From NCBI GenBank assembly GCA_023548195.1, contig JAJHZJ010000577.1, positions 1 through 64,000 on the forward strand: 64,000 bases of DNA. Direction: 5' to 3'. The stretch is from Bettongia penicillata ogilbyi (lineage: Eukaryota; Chordata; Mammalia; Diprotodontia; Potoroidae). The notes under the pieces are model-generated. The model was given only the letters and a program-made list of their open reading frames with translations, was not told where the DNA came from and did no database searches. The position numbers and the translations under genes were made by a program. Below are positions 1 through 11,502 of this stretch, piece after piece (position 1 is the stretch's first letter; the number at the start of each line of letters is the position of its first letter).

Positions 1-280
1 TGACCTGAGTTCTTACATCTTTTGAAGTTGTTTGTTTTTATGATACCACTGTTATTATGTAGAATAATATTATTCTCAGGGTTTTGCTCCCTTTACTCTG
101 AGTTAGTTCACACAAGTTTTCCCTGGTTTCTCTGAATCTGTCCTTTTTATTATTTTTTTCTGTGCAATAAAATTCAGTGACATGTATGTACAGTAAATTA
201 TTCAGCCACTACTCAGTTGAGGACATCCCTATTGTTTCTAGATCTTTGCTGACAACAACAAAAAAATAATTTGAATATCA
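1..280 (-). mobile_element. L1 ORF2 3'-part fragment
   Basis: The plus strand reads like the complement of the last part of a marsupial L1 ORF2: the order (open C-rich pair, 'agttca..caagttttccctggtttctctgaa', then a stretch ending near 'tgacaacaacaaaaa') matches the fragment at 61500-62135. It is cut by the window edge and carries no open frame. Confidence 0.55.
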
Positions 281-989
281 AAGCATGTAATTTTACTGAA
301 TAGAAAGAAGGGTAGATTCAGTTGTTCATGAAAGGGAAATTAATTTTTTAAACCAAACTCTGAAGATGCATATCACAATGTCTAGAAATGACTAAAATGC
401 AATGAGTACACATTGCTCAGGTAGTGCTCAAAGCTGATGTTGATGATCATGAAATGGCATGTTTTTATAGCACGAGACTGCAAGAATGCAGCAAAGAGCA
501 GAGCCAAAAGTCCAGTTATTGATTTATAGAAGGTAGACCACTTGAAAGGGAAGCACCAAACTATATAGTAGGTATGCAACTGTAAGGTTAATGGCAATGA
601 TAGGAGTTCAAGGTCTGGAGTAGCACGACAGGACCTATAAGCAGAGAGTATTCAGTGGTGTGCTGATTGGGATGATGATCAGGGAAAAGATGGGCAGTAT
701 GTTTGGGGTTTTTTTGAACAATGGGCTATTGATCACCTCCAGGGTTATGTTGAAAAGGTTGTAGCTTGACATTGCAGACTGGCTATTACAGTGATCTTCA
801 GGGATATCACCTCATTTTCTATAGAATCTGAAGCATGGAGAGGTTTAAACTATTTAGAAAAATACACTCACTATTTAGTAACTGAAAATACAAACTATTT
901 AAAACAAAAAGGAAGAATGTGCTGGAAAAATAGCACAGATGTAGTCTCAAACTCACTTTTTCTTTTTTTTGTTTTTTGAATCACAGAAC

Positions 990-1215
990 AGTTTTAATAG
1001 TAACAAGGTACACTTTTAAGGTTTATAAGGTGCTTCACACATGCTAACTACTTTGAACCTTGCCATTACCTTATGAAGTAGACAGTGCAGTTTACAGATG
1101 AGGAAACTGAGACTCGAAGTGATTAAGGGGTTTGCCCAAGATGACTCTCCTGGAAAGTCCCAGAGCAAGGATTCAAACAGATTTTTTTTTGCTCCAACTT
1201 CAGATTTCTTCCTAC
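990..1215 (-). repeat. MIR-type SINE
   Basis: Antisense MIR/CORE-SINE: it contains the diagnostic 'acagatgaggaaactgag' block at about 1094-1112, followed by the complement of the tRNA-like head. It is diverged and non-coding. Confidence 0.7.
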
Positions 1216-1334
1216 CAAACTGTCTTTTTCACTCACAGAATGCATAATAATCCTATTGTATTCTTCCTCATATATGAACATATAAAGAAAAGGTAGTTCT
1301 TATTATAATTTTGAATTTTATTTCTATCCTCCAG

Positions 1335-1478
1335 AGCAGGGGTGGGGGAGTACCTACCACCTGAAGGACACACATGACCTTATAGGCCTTGGGTACAGTC
1401 TTTTGATTGAGTCCAAGTTTTACACAACAAATCCTTTTATTAAAGGGATTTCTTCTATAAAGTTGTATTCTCTCTCTC
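1335..1478. mobile_element. hAT-like MITE, left half
   Basis: It starts with the terminal motif 'gcaggggtggggga' and reaches the central inverted motif 'aatccttttattaaagggattt' that also defines the copies at 8011, 31146 and 38366. Only the left arm is recognisable. The family is non-autonomous with no coding capacity. The hAT assignment is inferred from the CAGGGGTGGGGAA-like terminus. Confidence 0.5.
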
Positions 1479-1507
1479 ACTAAGCATTTATTAAGCACCT
1501 ACATGTC

Positions 1508-1828
1508 CAGGGGGAAGCTAAGTGGTGCAGTGGATAGAGCACCAGTACAGGAGTCAAGAGGACCTGAGTTCAAATCTCACCTCAGACATTCTATACTCAC
1601 TAGCTATGTGACCTTGGGCAAGTCACTTAACCCCAATTGCCTCATCCGGAGTCATCTCCAGTCATCCCGATGAATATCTGGCCACTGGATTCAGATGGTT
1701 CTGGAGAAGTGAGGCTGGTGACCTGCACAGCCCTCCCTCACTCAAAACAAAGTCAAGAGCAAGTCATGTTATCATTTCTCTGATGGCATGGTCTTCTTTG
1801 GCAAAGAAGAACAAACAAACACTATTAT
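1508..1828 (+). mobile_element. Marsupial tRNA-type SINE (MAR1/WSINE-like)
   Basis: This is a nearly complete SINE. The tRNA-like head 'gtggtgcagtggatagagca' is followed by 'tgtgaccttgggcaagtcac' and then a long 3' unit ('gaggctggtgacctgcacag', 'gatggcatggtcttctttgg') and an A-rich 'aagaacaaacaaacac' tail. Copies at 2477 (inverted) and 37345 share the same 3' unit. This head and tail combination is the main evidence that the window is marsupial. Confidence 0.85.
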
Positions 1829-1837
1829 CATAATTAT

Positions 1838-1997
1838 TTTTGGTGGATGGTAATCTTTCGAGGGAAAGATCTCTCTGCTTTAGGTCTACATCTTCTTGCT
1901 TCTCTTATTCAGCAAACTCCTCCCACCACAGGCTTCATGTGACTTAATGGACCTATTAATGAATAGGAAAGATTTTCCAATTCAAATTACCATCACA
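1838..1997 (-). mobile_element. ERV LTR remnant C (truncated)
   Basis: The stretch 'cattcagcaaactcctccca...' through 'aatgaataggaaagat' to 'accatcaca' matches the U3 end of the LTRs at 4716-5175 and 6517-6959. Only the first part of the LTR, in minus-strand orientation, survives. The rest is missing next to the SINE at 1508-1828. It would be the 3' LTR of the array. Confidence 0.5.
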
Positions 1998-2476
1998 CTC
2001 GGCCCCAAGATCTTTTATATTCAACTGGTGGAGCAACTGGTGTCAATAGATCTTTCCAATATAAAAAGGATCACACAAAATGAGCACATAAAACAATATC
2101 TTAGGGTGGGGTTTGAGCACAAGCACCCCATCACTACCTCCCTCAAACAAATAGGGCTCAAAATCTTCTTCCATAATTACTACCTGCTGAGATTGGACAT
2201 AGAACAGTCCCTGCCCTGATAGGGTGTTTGGATGCACATGATCAGACGCCAATTCTAAAATCATATTTCTCTTTAAAAATCACATTTTTCTCTAGTCTCA
2301 AAACACTGTCTCAGGCAGTCTCCCTCCAGCCCAAGGACAGGCTGCCCCAGCAAGAACCGTTATTTCCCTTCCAGCCACAGTAGCCAGCTGCATCTATAGA
2401 ATTTATCACTTAGAGCCAGATGCATACTGACTGAACTGGCTGTGCACTGAATCATAATGACATTTACTACTCACTG

Positions 2477-2790
2477 TGTGTTTGTCCTTTGTTGCTGAAG
2501 AAGACCATGCCATCAGAGAAATGATGACATGACTTGCACTTGACTTTATTTTTTGAGGGAGGGAGGGCTGTGCAGGTCACCAGCCCTCATTTCTCCTCCA
2601 GAGACATCTGAATTCAGTGACCAGATATTCAGTGACCGGAGATTACCCAGGATGAGGCAATTGGGGGTTAAGTGACTTGCCCAAGGTCACACAGCCTAGT
2701 GAGTGTCACATGCTGAGATGAGATTTGAACTCAGGTCCTCCTAACTCCTGAACTGATGCTCTATCTACTGCACCACTTAGTTGCCCCTCC
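2477..2790 (-). mobile_element. Marsupial SINE inserted in ERV copy A
   Basis: This is the same family as 1508-1828 in inverse orientation: it starts with the complement of the 3' unit ('gctgaagaagaccatgcc', 'gggctgtgcaggtcaccagc') and ends with the complement of the tRNA-like head ('gctctatctactgcaccac'). It sits in the part of ERV copy A that has no counterpart in copy B, so it is probably younger than the array. Confidence 0.85.
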
Positions 2791-3667
2791 TCACTGACCA
2801 ATCATATGTATCCTATGATGTATGTGTACTCCCTTTCCAGTAATCTTGCCGATGAGAGAAGCCTAATTATCCCTGGTCAGCCCCGATTGTTGGTTGACTC
2901 AGTGACATTTCAGGCCTAAAATCACACCTCCATGTAGCCCCCCCACATTAGGCTATTCCCCAATGAATTTTGGGTAAAATATCTATGCAATTGATACCAA
3001 AAGTATATGTTCCTTTAAGAACTGACCACGCCTTAACCACTTCCTAATTCCAAAACACCTAGTTAGCATACTTGGCACACATCTTATTTTAGAATAATCT
3101 ATATAAACTTTATCTATAACTCCTTTAAAATGCAGCTTCCATAAGAAATCTTGCCTACTGAAGGGCATAATCATAAACTTCTTTGCCTACTTGACAAGAT
3201 TATTTGAGTCCAGTGAACTCTTTCCAGACTAGGTTGCCAGGGATCTCTAGTGACTTCTGAACCTTTCCTGACCCTCATCAGGACCTAATAGGTCCTCTTT
3301 GACAGATCAGTTCTTTAGCTGGCATCTGGAGTTTGGTCAACTTCAGGTCCATAGATGACAAAGCACAGTCATGGATAAGAGGTGACATATGACTTAAATG
3401 ATGAGGCATCCACAGGTGGAGAGTATTAAGCCTGCACAAAACAAATCTCATAAACAAGGTGAACGGTCAAAAAAACAAAAAGAAAAAAAGAGACAATAAC
3501 CAGAAGCAGGGTTGATGTAGAGTCAACCATGCTTCTGGAGTTCATAAACCCACTATCATATCCTCATTTTCTGTTGTTCACTGGTTTCCAAATTGTAGTC
3601 CCCAACGTCATCATTCCGGCTAGAGAACACCCTCTTTAATCTGAGCTGGGGCTTGGTCAACTTTCTC

Positions 3668-3720
3668 CACCCCCCCCCCCCCCCACCCCCCCCCACCCCC
3701 CCCCCCCCCCCCCCCGCCCC
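3668..3720 (+). repeat. Poly-C tract
   Basis: About 50 bases of almost pure C with isolated A and one G. The complementary strand is G-rich enough to fold as G-quadruplexes. It lies inside ERV copy A at a point where copy B (about 5615) has no C tract, so it is an expansion specific to copy A. Exact length may be a sequencing or assembly estimate. Confidence 0.95.
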
Positions 3721-4715
3721 AGTTATCCCTGCAGGTGTGATGAACCTGGATATAATGTTTCAGAATGATCTGCAGGGGCAGCACCTACCTCCCTGCTCAA
3801 TCTAAAATCAAGCCTTTTCTCTCAATACATTGCATATAGTTCATTAGTTGGAATGCCATCTATTCTTCCAAAATCTACCCCTGCTCTCAACACAGCAACA
3901 AATGACTCTTTTTTTGTCAATCCTCTGAATCTACTGGCTATTCATCCTACTCTTTCAAGAAAACCTGTCTTTTTCACTAATTCTCATCATCCAAGGCACC
4001 AATGATTCTACCATCCTTTGGGTCAATCAACTGAAAACATGTATGCCCTCCTGTTGAGCAAAATCCTCAATTACCTCCCTAAACACTATGGGTCTCCTGA
4101 TTCCCCTGATTCCTTCTTTGTACTGGCCTAACCTCAGCCTTCACACTTGTTTCATTCTCCTCCCACACATCCTCCTGACCTGTGTTTAGCCCTGAATCAA
4201 ACCCAGCCTGTGCAAGGGCTGCATTTACTTTCCTATTGTTAACTTTTTGCCTCCCATGAGACAAACCAACAATAGCCCTCTCTTCTACCACCTAAAACTC
4301 TCCAGCTTCCTCTCCCAAAGGACATCCTGAACACTGCAGGACAAAAAGTCTCTCCTGCAAACCAGCCAATTCCCTTTCTATCTGCGCCTTCTCCTCCAGC
4401 AGCCTGTCTCCACATTTACATATAATTCCATAGCCTGTTAGCAAGTTTTTTCCTACATACCCCTGCCATTTTTTTCCCTGGTTCCATTGTTATTCCTTGC
4501 AAACATCTTTCCAAATCTCTGGGTTCTCCTGTCTATAGCCTCAGTTCCCAGTTTTCACAAAGCCCTGTGCCTTTGGCCCATTCTCTTTCTAGGCAGGAAC
4601 AAAAATCCTCCCACCCTGGGATGTCCATTTCTTCCTCTGCAACCTGTGCCTTTCTGTCTCCAAGTAAAGGACTGATATTTCATGACCCTATCCTCGTTGC
4701 CATTTGTAGTGACAA

Positions 4716-5175
4716 TGCAATATTTACAACATCTACAGCGACCCTGAATATCCTGGCACAATTGAGAATCACAAAATACAAGAGAGTTTCCAAAGAAAGA
4801 CAGAATCAAAACATTTATTGAGACAAAGACAAATCCAACATAGTAACAAAAATCTATACACAATACCATTGCAAAGAACAGCACCATTCCCAAGCCTTTC
4901 CCCCTGCTAGACTTCCCACAAACCAGCTCCATTAAACAAATCACAAGCAGGGTCCCTTAAACAAAATTACAAACTCACTCAAGCTATCCAGGAGCCTGCT
5001 TGCCTGTATCCTTCCTAGCTCTGACCAGACTGACCAATTTCCTCTCAGGTCTGCTCTAGCTCCTCCTTTTCTTGTTACACCCATTCAGCAAACTCCTCCC
5101 ACTACAAGTTCCATGTGACTCAGACTCGTATGACTCAAGCTTATGTGACCCTGTTAATGAGTGGGAAAGATCTTG
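4716..5175 (-). mobile_element. ERV LTR A (shared middle LTR)
   Basis: This stretch aligns along most of its length to 6517-6959. On the minus strand it carries an AATAAA polyadenylation signal (complement 'acatttattgagac' at 4810-4823) and ends with CA just before a conserved leader starting 'ttgtcactacaaatgg'. The U3 start near 5175 is replaced by sequence matching the end of the internal region, so the exact edge is blurred. Confidence 0.65.
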
Positions 5176-6516
5176 CCGGCCCCAAATCTTGGGAGTAAGA
5201 GGCTAAGGTCCCTTCTTCCATAGATACTTCCTGCTGAAATTGGATGTAGAGCTATCCTGCCCCAGGAAGTCCTATTTGAGGGGTCAGTTCTTTAGCTGGC
5301 GCCTGGAGCTTGGTCAATGCCAGGTCCAGGGGTGACACATCACAGTCGTGGAGAGGAGCTTAAGCAATCAGGCACCTTCAGGTGGAGGGTACTAAGCCTG
5401 CAGAAAACAGATCTGATAAACAAGGTGAACAGACAAAAAGCCCAAAAGAAACAAGGAGCCAACAACCAGAAACAGGGTAGACACAGGATCAGCCATGCTT
5501 CTGGAGTCCATGAACCCACTTTCATAGCCTCATTCACTGTTGTTTTTCAATTTGCAGTTTTGGGGTCATCATTCTGGCTAGAGGTACACCCTCTTTCATC
5601 TGAGCTAGAATCTGGCCAATTGGATACAATGTTTCAGGAGGATCTGCTTGGGGCAGTTCTCATCTCCCTGTTCAGTCTCATATCAAACCTCTTTCCTTGA
5701 TACATTTTATATAGTTCATTAGTTGGAATGCCATCTATTCTTCCAAAATCCATCCCTGCTTTCAATAGAGCAGTAAACAATTCTTTTCTTGTCAATCTAT
5801 TCTGACTTTGAATTCTCTGGCTATTTACTCTTCTCCCTTGAATTGAAGAGAAATTATCTCTTTCTTTGATTTATACAAAATGCCAAAGATTCTCCCATCC
5901 TTTGGGTGAACTGATTCAAAACATCTGTGACCTCCTGCTGAGTAAAATCTTCAATGACCTCCCCAAATACTGCGTGGGTCCCCTGATTCTCCTATTGTGC
6001 TTCTGTCTGAGAAGCAGCCCACATATCCTTTCTCCTATTATTTTTTTGCTTTATTTTTGTGAAGTAAATTAACAACAGCTTTTTCTTCTACCACCTGAGA
6101 CTTTCTAGCTTGCTCTTGTAAAGGGGAGCTTGAATACCACAGCACAAGAAGCCTCTCATGCAAACCAACCAGCTTCCTTTCCATCTGAGCTTTCTCCTCC
6201 AGCAACTTGATTCTGCTTCCACATATAATTTTATAGCTTGCTAGCAAGTCCCAACCTCTCTACATACCCCTACCATTTCTTACCCTGGTTCTATTGCTAT
6301 TCCCTGCAAATATCTTTCTAAGTCTCTGGGTTCTCCCTTCTGTAGTCTTGCTTCCCAGTTTTCACAGAACCTGTGCTTTTAGATCATTCTCTTGCTAGGG
6401 AGGAATAAAGCAAATTCTCCCACGTTGGGATATCCATTTGTTCCTCTAAAGCCTTTCTGTCTCCAAATAGAGGTCTGATTTCATGATCCCATCCCTGTCA
6501 CCATTTGTAGCACCAA
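5176..6516 (-). mobile_element. ERV-like internal region, copy B (degenerate)
   Basis: This second copy of the internal region is collinear with 3300-4715 and 2000-2220 and lacks the middle segment (2220-3300) of copy A. The minus strand has a short charged open stretch at 6038-6247 that parallels 4079-4291 of copy A. Nothing longer is intact. The leader next to LTR B reads 'ttggtgctacaaatggtgac' on the minus strand, in the position of a primer-binding site. Confidence 0.55.
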
Positions 6517-6959
6517 TGTGATAATCACAGCGCCTACAGTAGCCCTGAATATGCTGGTGCTATTCTGAATCACAAAATGCAACACTCTCCACGTGAAAGA
6601 CAGAATCAAAACATTTATTGAGAAACCAAAAAGTCAAATCATAATAACAAAAATCTATATGCAATACCAGTGCAGAGAACAACACCATTCCCAAGCCTTT
6701 CCCCCTGCTAGACTTTCCCCCAACCAGATCCATTAAACAAATCACCATCAGGCTCTCTTAAACAAAATCACAAACTCACTTAAGCTAGCCAGGAGCCTGT
6801 TTGCCTGTCTCCTTCCTAGCTCTGATTAGACTGACCAATTTCCTCTCACTTCTGCTCTAGCTCCTTCTCCTCCTGTTCCACCCTCCCCGTGACCCAGGCA
6901 GGTCATATGGTCCTATTAATGAATGGGAAAGATCTTCCCATTTAAATAACCATTACACA
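6517..6959 (-). mobile_element. ERV LTR B (outer LTR)
   Basis: This is the most complete LTR of the array. On the minus strand it begins TGTG near 6959 and ends CA at 6517, with AATAAA at about 6615-6620 (complement 'catttattgag'). It aligns to LTR A with scattered substitutions and small indels. It would be the 5' LTR of the leftward-transcribed array. Confidence 0.65.
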
Positions 6960-7607
6960 CAGACACCATCAATTATCACTCACTCTGGTCTTGTGATCAG
7001 CCCATCTTTTTTTGGCTTGTTCACTTCTTTGATAACAGTATCTTTTAGCTTCTCCTTCATAATTCCTTGTTTATAAGAGTTTGCAGCATATTTACACTTA
7101 CCATGTGTCTTTCCATCACCCTATGGGTATTGTTCATTTTCAGTTCTTTGAAGACTATACTGTTGCATAACTCCAAGGAGAACACATAAGTTACCAGTTT
7201 TTTCACAAAATCATAAATGCTTTCTAGTAGTCTTCTAACTTGCTTCCATACTTCAAAGATCAAACTTCTATTTCATATGTGAATGCTTCTTTCATAGATA
7301 TAGACTGTAATCTCCTTTCATGAATTACTATTCTAAAAAGTTTCGTCAACCAGCAGTTACCAGCTTATACTGTTTCTCAAACAACAGGCATATAGTCTGC
7401 CTCAAGGATCATCCTTGAAACTTTACTAATTTGATTGGGACTACTATAGCTTATGTTCTTTTGGTCTATAGTCTATTGAGAACCCTGAGTCAGCTCTACA
7501 TTGTGCTGCTATATGACACAATTTAGTAGGGCATTCTTTTTTCCTTAGGGGTGATTAATTTTATATGTATATACACATATTATATATATCAATGTCTTTC
7601 CACATTG
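6960..7607. other. Unassigned AT-rich spacer
   Basis: No gene or named repeat is recognised. A minus-strand open stretch of 68 codons at 7057-7263 has no recognisable motif. A short TA-rich segment lies at about 7560-7595. Confidence 0.5.
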
Positions 7608-7770
7608 ATAGGGTGTTGTTATTGATCTTTCCTTTTCAAAGAAGACCAGTGACATCACAGAATGACTTTTAAATGAGGCAGAGTTGCACAAAATCTCTCT
7701 CTTCCAGAGTCATTGAAGTCCAGTGCCATGACAAATGTCAAGATGACTAGTGATGGCTATATAGCAATGA
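7608..7770 (-). mobile_element. SINE 3'-unit fragment
   Basis: 'aaagaagaccagtgacatcac...', 'gaggcagagttgcacaaa' and 'ccagagtcattgaagtccagtg' match the complement of the SINE 3' unit seen at 37345-37530 and 54385-54640. The tRNA-like head is missing. Confidence 0.5.
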
Positions 7771-8010
7771 CTTCCCACATTGATAAGCACTTTACAGGTG
7801 AAAATTCAAAGAATATTTAAATGGATATCTGATCTTATCAAAACATATAAAGTAATCCCTTTCTGAACTACACTCCTAATTCTGGACATATTTCTCTACT
7901 ATGCTACAAAAGATTACTTTGAAAGCCTTCTGGAAGATTACTCTGCCCTGCAGTCCCTTCCCCTGATTAGATAGTTCTTTCTGAGACTACCATTTTTAAG
8001 GAAAATGACT

Positions 8011-8213
8011 AAGGGGGCAAAGAGGGAACCTGTGGCCTTGAGGCCACGTGACCTAGTTTCATGGATGAGGCTTTTTGAGTGTAAGTGTTACAGAACAAGT
8101 CCTTTCATTAGGGGGATTTATTTGGTGAAGTTTAGATTTAGTCAAAGGACCGCACTTGAGGACCTAGAGGGCCACATGAGGCCTCGAGGCTGCAGATTCC
8201 CCACCCCTGGACC
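8011..8213. mobile_element. hAT-like palindromic MITE, full length
   Basis: The two arms are inverted: 'cctgtggccttgaggccac' at the left and 'ccacatgaggcctcgaggc' at the right, ending 'ttccccacccctgg'. The centre 'caagtcctttcattaggggg' is the hinge. This is the fullest of four copies in the window. It has no coding capacity; the hAT class is inferred from the termini. Confidence 0.65.
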
Positions 8214-8439
8214 ATCCATGCTCATTTCTTCATTCCTCTCCTGTCTCTACTGCTGAGACTGTTGACTTTTTTCCCCACCATGCTTTCCTCCTCAGTGGAG
8301 GAAATAATAAATGCTTGTTGACTTGTTGATTTGAGTACTCCCTCTCCACTGAAGCAACCCATCTCTGCCTTCTCATCCTGTGTGACTTTTTAAATTCAGT
8401 GTCTGTGTACAACCTCGAGTTATATAATAACTTTTAATG

Positions 8440-8620
8440 GAATAATCAATCAACATTCATTTATTGTTTACTATGTACCTAGACAGTTTACTAAGTGCTA
8501 GGGAAACAAACAAAAAAGCAAAAGCCTAATGTAGATGGTATATTCAAAATATTTTGCAAACCTTAAAATATTACATAAATGTTAGCTACTATCATTTTTG
8601 TCATTGTTATCATCAATATT
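8440..8620. repeat. Two short SINE-related fragments
   Basis: 'aacattcatttattgtttactatgtacc...gtgctagggaaac' is a common mammalian interspersed motif (also at 15030, 34130 and 62195). It is followed by 'tttgcaaaccttaaaatatt..ataaatgttagctactatca', the 3' end of a CORE-SINE. Both are partial. Confidence 0.45.
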
Positions 8621-8914
8621 ATCATTATTTTATTTTATTTTTTGGGTAGTAACCTTGATTTTATATATGAATATGCAGTCAGTTTATTTTTACTGCCTTC
8701 ATTTACCTTTTTCATTCTTTTCTCCTTTGGGTGACCTTTGGTTTTCTACCCCTAACCTACATGACCTAATTCAGCCTATGTCTCATTTCCTCAGACTTGT
8801 GCTCAGCAAACAATTAGACAGAATTATCCTTGCTGGAATGTTGGCAGGTAATTATGCTCTGTGAAGAAACACACAAGTACAAAGAGAAAGAGAGGACATA
8901 TAGCTGAGCCCCAG

Positions 8915-9200
8915 CTCTTTTTAAAAATATATATATTTAATTTTTTACTTATTTAACTTTTACTTTATGAAATAAAGCAAGCATTTTCATAACACAGTAT
9001 AATAAAAAAAGATGATTGCACGTGAAACTGCAAATCTATTATGTACAACTTGCTTTCTTTTAAAACACATGATAAAGTTATCATGTAAATTTTCTTCCTT
9101 TGTTTTTTCTTCCCTTCCCCCTCTCCTCCCCACTCTAGGGATGGCTATCATTAGACACAAACCTCTTTTTAGATGCCCAAATCTGAATCCAAAAGTGTCC
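8915..9200 (-). mobile_element. Possible L1 3'-UTR fragment
   Basis: A T-rich start, 'cttcccttccccctctcctcccc' and 'gatggctatcattagacacaaac' resemble the complement of marsupial L1 3' UTRs as I remember them. No coding remains are seen. Confidence 0.35.
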
Positions 9201-9551
9201 CACATAGCAATTCCTCAGTGACCGCTGTCATCAAATCCTTTACTGCCCTAAGAATAACAGATTGCCTAGCTCTTGCAGCATAAGAAAAGAATGAAAATCC
9301 CTTTTTTAAAATGTCACTGAGACAAGCAATGCTAAAATGCAAAATTCTAATGGATGACTATGGGGGAATTTCATCTTGAAGCTAAACTCAAGATGATGAG
9401 GAAGGATATGAAGTGAGAGGAAGAATTTTTTTGACACATCTGAAATCATATCGAATATATAATTGCCTATTCATAATCATGACCCTACTAATACATATGG
9501 TCTAAGTTTGAATTATCAGGGTATTGTTATCTTAGTTTGCATTACATATTT

Positions 9552-9785
9552 CATTTGAGGAAGTTAGGTTGCACAGTAGATGAAGTATTGGACTTGTGGT
9601 CAGGAAAACTCAAGTTCATAATCCTGCTTTACACACTTACCAGCTTGGCCCTGGGTAGGCCATTTAATGTCTGTCTGCCTCAGTTTTCTCTTCTGCAAAA
9701 TGGAGACAATAATAGGGTTGTTACAAAGAATTAATGAGATAACAAACTTCAAAGCACTATATAAATGCTAACTAGCTATTTTTGT
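9552..9785 (+). mobile_element. CORE-SINE (MAR1/MIR-like)
   Basis: The tRNA-like head 'aggttgcacagtagatgaag' is followed by 'gcctcagttttctcttctgc', 'caaaatggagacaataatag' and the 3' end 'aagcactatataaatgctaa'. It is complete but diverged. Confidence 0.75.
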
Positions 9786-9924
9786 TTTCCTCTCAAGTTC
9801 TTCTAAGGACTATAACTTTGTTTCCAGGTACATTCCTAACTTACTATGCGACTTACTAGCTACATGGAAACTGAAGGGATATAAATGTCAACTCACTATA
9901 AAGAACATTTTACACGAGCGAAGG

Positions 9925-10200
9925 AAAGAAGATATAAAATGGTGCTAGGTTTAGAATTAGACAATCTAGGTTTGAATTTTGACTCTCCATGCGACCTTTG
10001 ACAAATTGATGAATGGCTCTGGGTCTCAGTTTCTCCATCTGTAAAATAAGATGACTGGATTAGATCAAGGATTCTTAACTTAGCAGCCAAGTCTATAGAT
10101 AGATTTCAAGGAGTATATGAATTTGGATTGGAAAAAAATTACATATTTAGTTTTTCTCACCTCTAACTGAAATTTAACATTTCCTTCTATTTTTTTTCCA
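9925..10200 (+). repeat. MIR followed by ancient DNA-transposon-like fragment
   Basis: 9925-10065 is MIR ('ggtttgaattttgactctcc', 'ctcagtttctccatctgtaa'). From 10066 'aaggattcttaacttagcag' to about 10195 it resembles an old repeat with a 'gattcttaac' terminus. The second assignment is weak. Confidence 0.55.
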
Positions 10201-10288
10201 GTGAGAATGAATTCAATTTTATTTTTTCTTCTCTGAAACTTTCATGTGCACCAGGTTCTTCTATCAAAGGACATAAGGGAAAGTTCTG

Positions 10289-10289
<1 letters not shown>

Positions 10290-10346
<57 letters not shown>
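10290..10346 (+). repeat. (CA)n microsatellite
   Basis: An uninterrupted CA/TG dinucleotide run of about 28 units. It creates spurious long open frames on both strands. Confidence 0.98.
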
Positions 10347-10348
<2 letters not shown>

Positions 10349-10419
10349 CAAATGTGCACTTGTTACAGAGCTGGCAGCAGAGGTCTTTTCCATTTTTTTT
10401 TACTCCAATAATTACTTTA

Positions 10420-11180
10420 TTTTTATTTTAATTACTGTCAGTACCAGTATGAGAAATGATCAAGAGAAGAAACACAGGGAAACTGCTAGAGTTCTCCTGG
10501 ATTAAACAATGTACCCCTGCATAAAGTGCTCCTGGATTTAATAACTGGAAAGCCATCACATGTGTCCACATTTCTGAAGCAAAAAAGTAAAGCCATTCTA
10601 GAGGATATCTCATCGGAGTCTTTCCTTCCCAGGTGGACTTTACACTTGGTACTACCCTCCGAGCCTCAGAGGAGCTGGTCATTACGCCATGCAAAGCATC
10701 CTGATCACTCTTCAAAGTAAGGGATTGTAATTCGAATCATCATCTGCTGTATCAGAAATTGTCTTCAAAATAGCAAATGTTTTTAGAATTCTTGTTTCCC
10801 CTGGCTGATTGGGAAATACTTCTTCCAAGAAAAAAATGTGTCCAACTACAATTACTGAGTGGAGTAATCTCACATTACCTCAGAGAAGCAGCCCATCCAA
10901 TGCTATGCTAGGAAGGAGGTAGGCTAGAAATTGATGGCTTCTGCAACGGTGGTAAGCTTGGAATAGCCAGAGTGGGATGGAGGATGACTGATGAGCATGG
11001 AGGACAGGACTGTCTTCACAACATCTTGGCAGTTCCTTCCAGTTGCTAAAGGATACATTAAGTAATTAAGTCATTAAGAGTCTCCCCAAAAATATAATAA
11101 ATGCAAATTTATTATAAATATTATTTATTAACTTATTATAAATATTATTTATTTTAAAAAGTAAATGCAAAGTCTGCTGT
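10420..11180. other. No gene recognised
   Basis: The stretch contains a 95-codon minus-strand open frame (10428-10715) and a 64-codon plus-strand frame over the same bases. Neither shows a known motif or splice context. Bases 11095-11160 are a short AT-rich near-tandem ('ttattataaatattatttatt' type, two turns). Confidence 0.5.
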
Positions 11181-11502
11181 CCAGCATCAGATAGAGCCTT
11201 CCTTGAGCATTTGCCAGGAAGGGTATAAGAAAATCATATTAAATAAAGATCTGAATTTAACTGATTCGAAGAATAAGAAATTGGTGATTAATCTCCACAT
11301 CTGGGAATGCCAGATCAGTTCTGGGTTGAAGGCTCCAACTGTTGGAGGGAAGAAAAGAGGGATGATCAGGCAAGCTCCACCACTCCACTCACTCAGTCTT
11401 TGGCGGCTGCCAGCCTTCTTCAATTGAAACAAAACAAAACGTTATTGTTGAAAGGACTCCACAGATTTCACTTGACTCTACGGAGACAATGATACCAAAA
11501 AA

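Larger units (their letters stand above)
2000..4715 (-). mobile_element. ERV-like internal region, copy A (degenerate)
   Basis: This lies between LTR A and LTR remnant C, transcribed leftwards. From about 3300 to 4715 it is collinear with copy B (5280-6516), and from about 2000 to 2220 with 5176-5280. The intervening stretch, about 2220-3300, has no counterpart in copy B and includes a younger SINE. Weak gag-like, charged and coiled-coil-prone open stretches exist on the minus strand (for example 4079-4291), but stops and frameshifts interrupt them. No protease, reverse transcriptase or envelope is recognisable. The short internal length recalls ERVL/MaLR-type non-autonomous elements, but the class is not proven. 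Confidence 0.55.

Noticed and set aside
10428..10715. 95-codon minus-strand frame as a small gene or terminal exon
   Set aside because: No recognised motif, no convincing splice context, and the opposite strand is also open.
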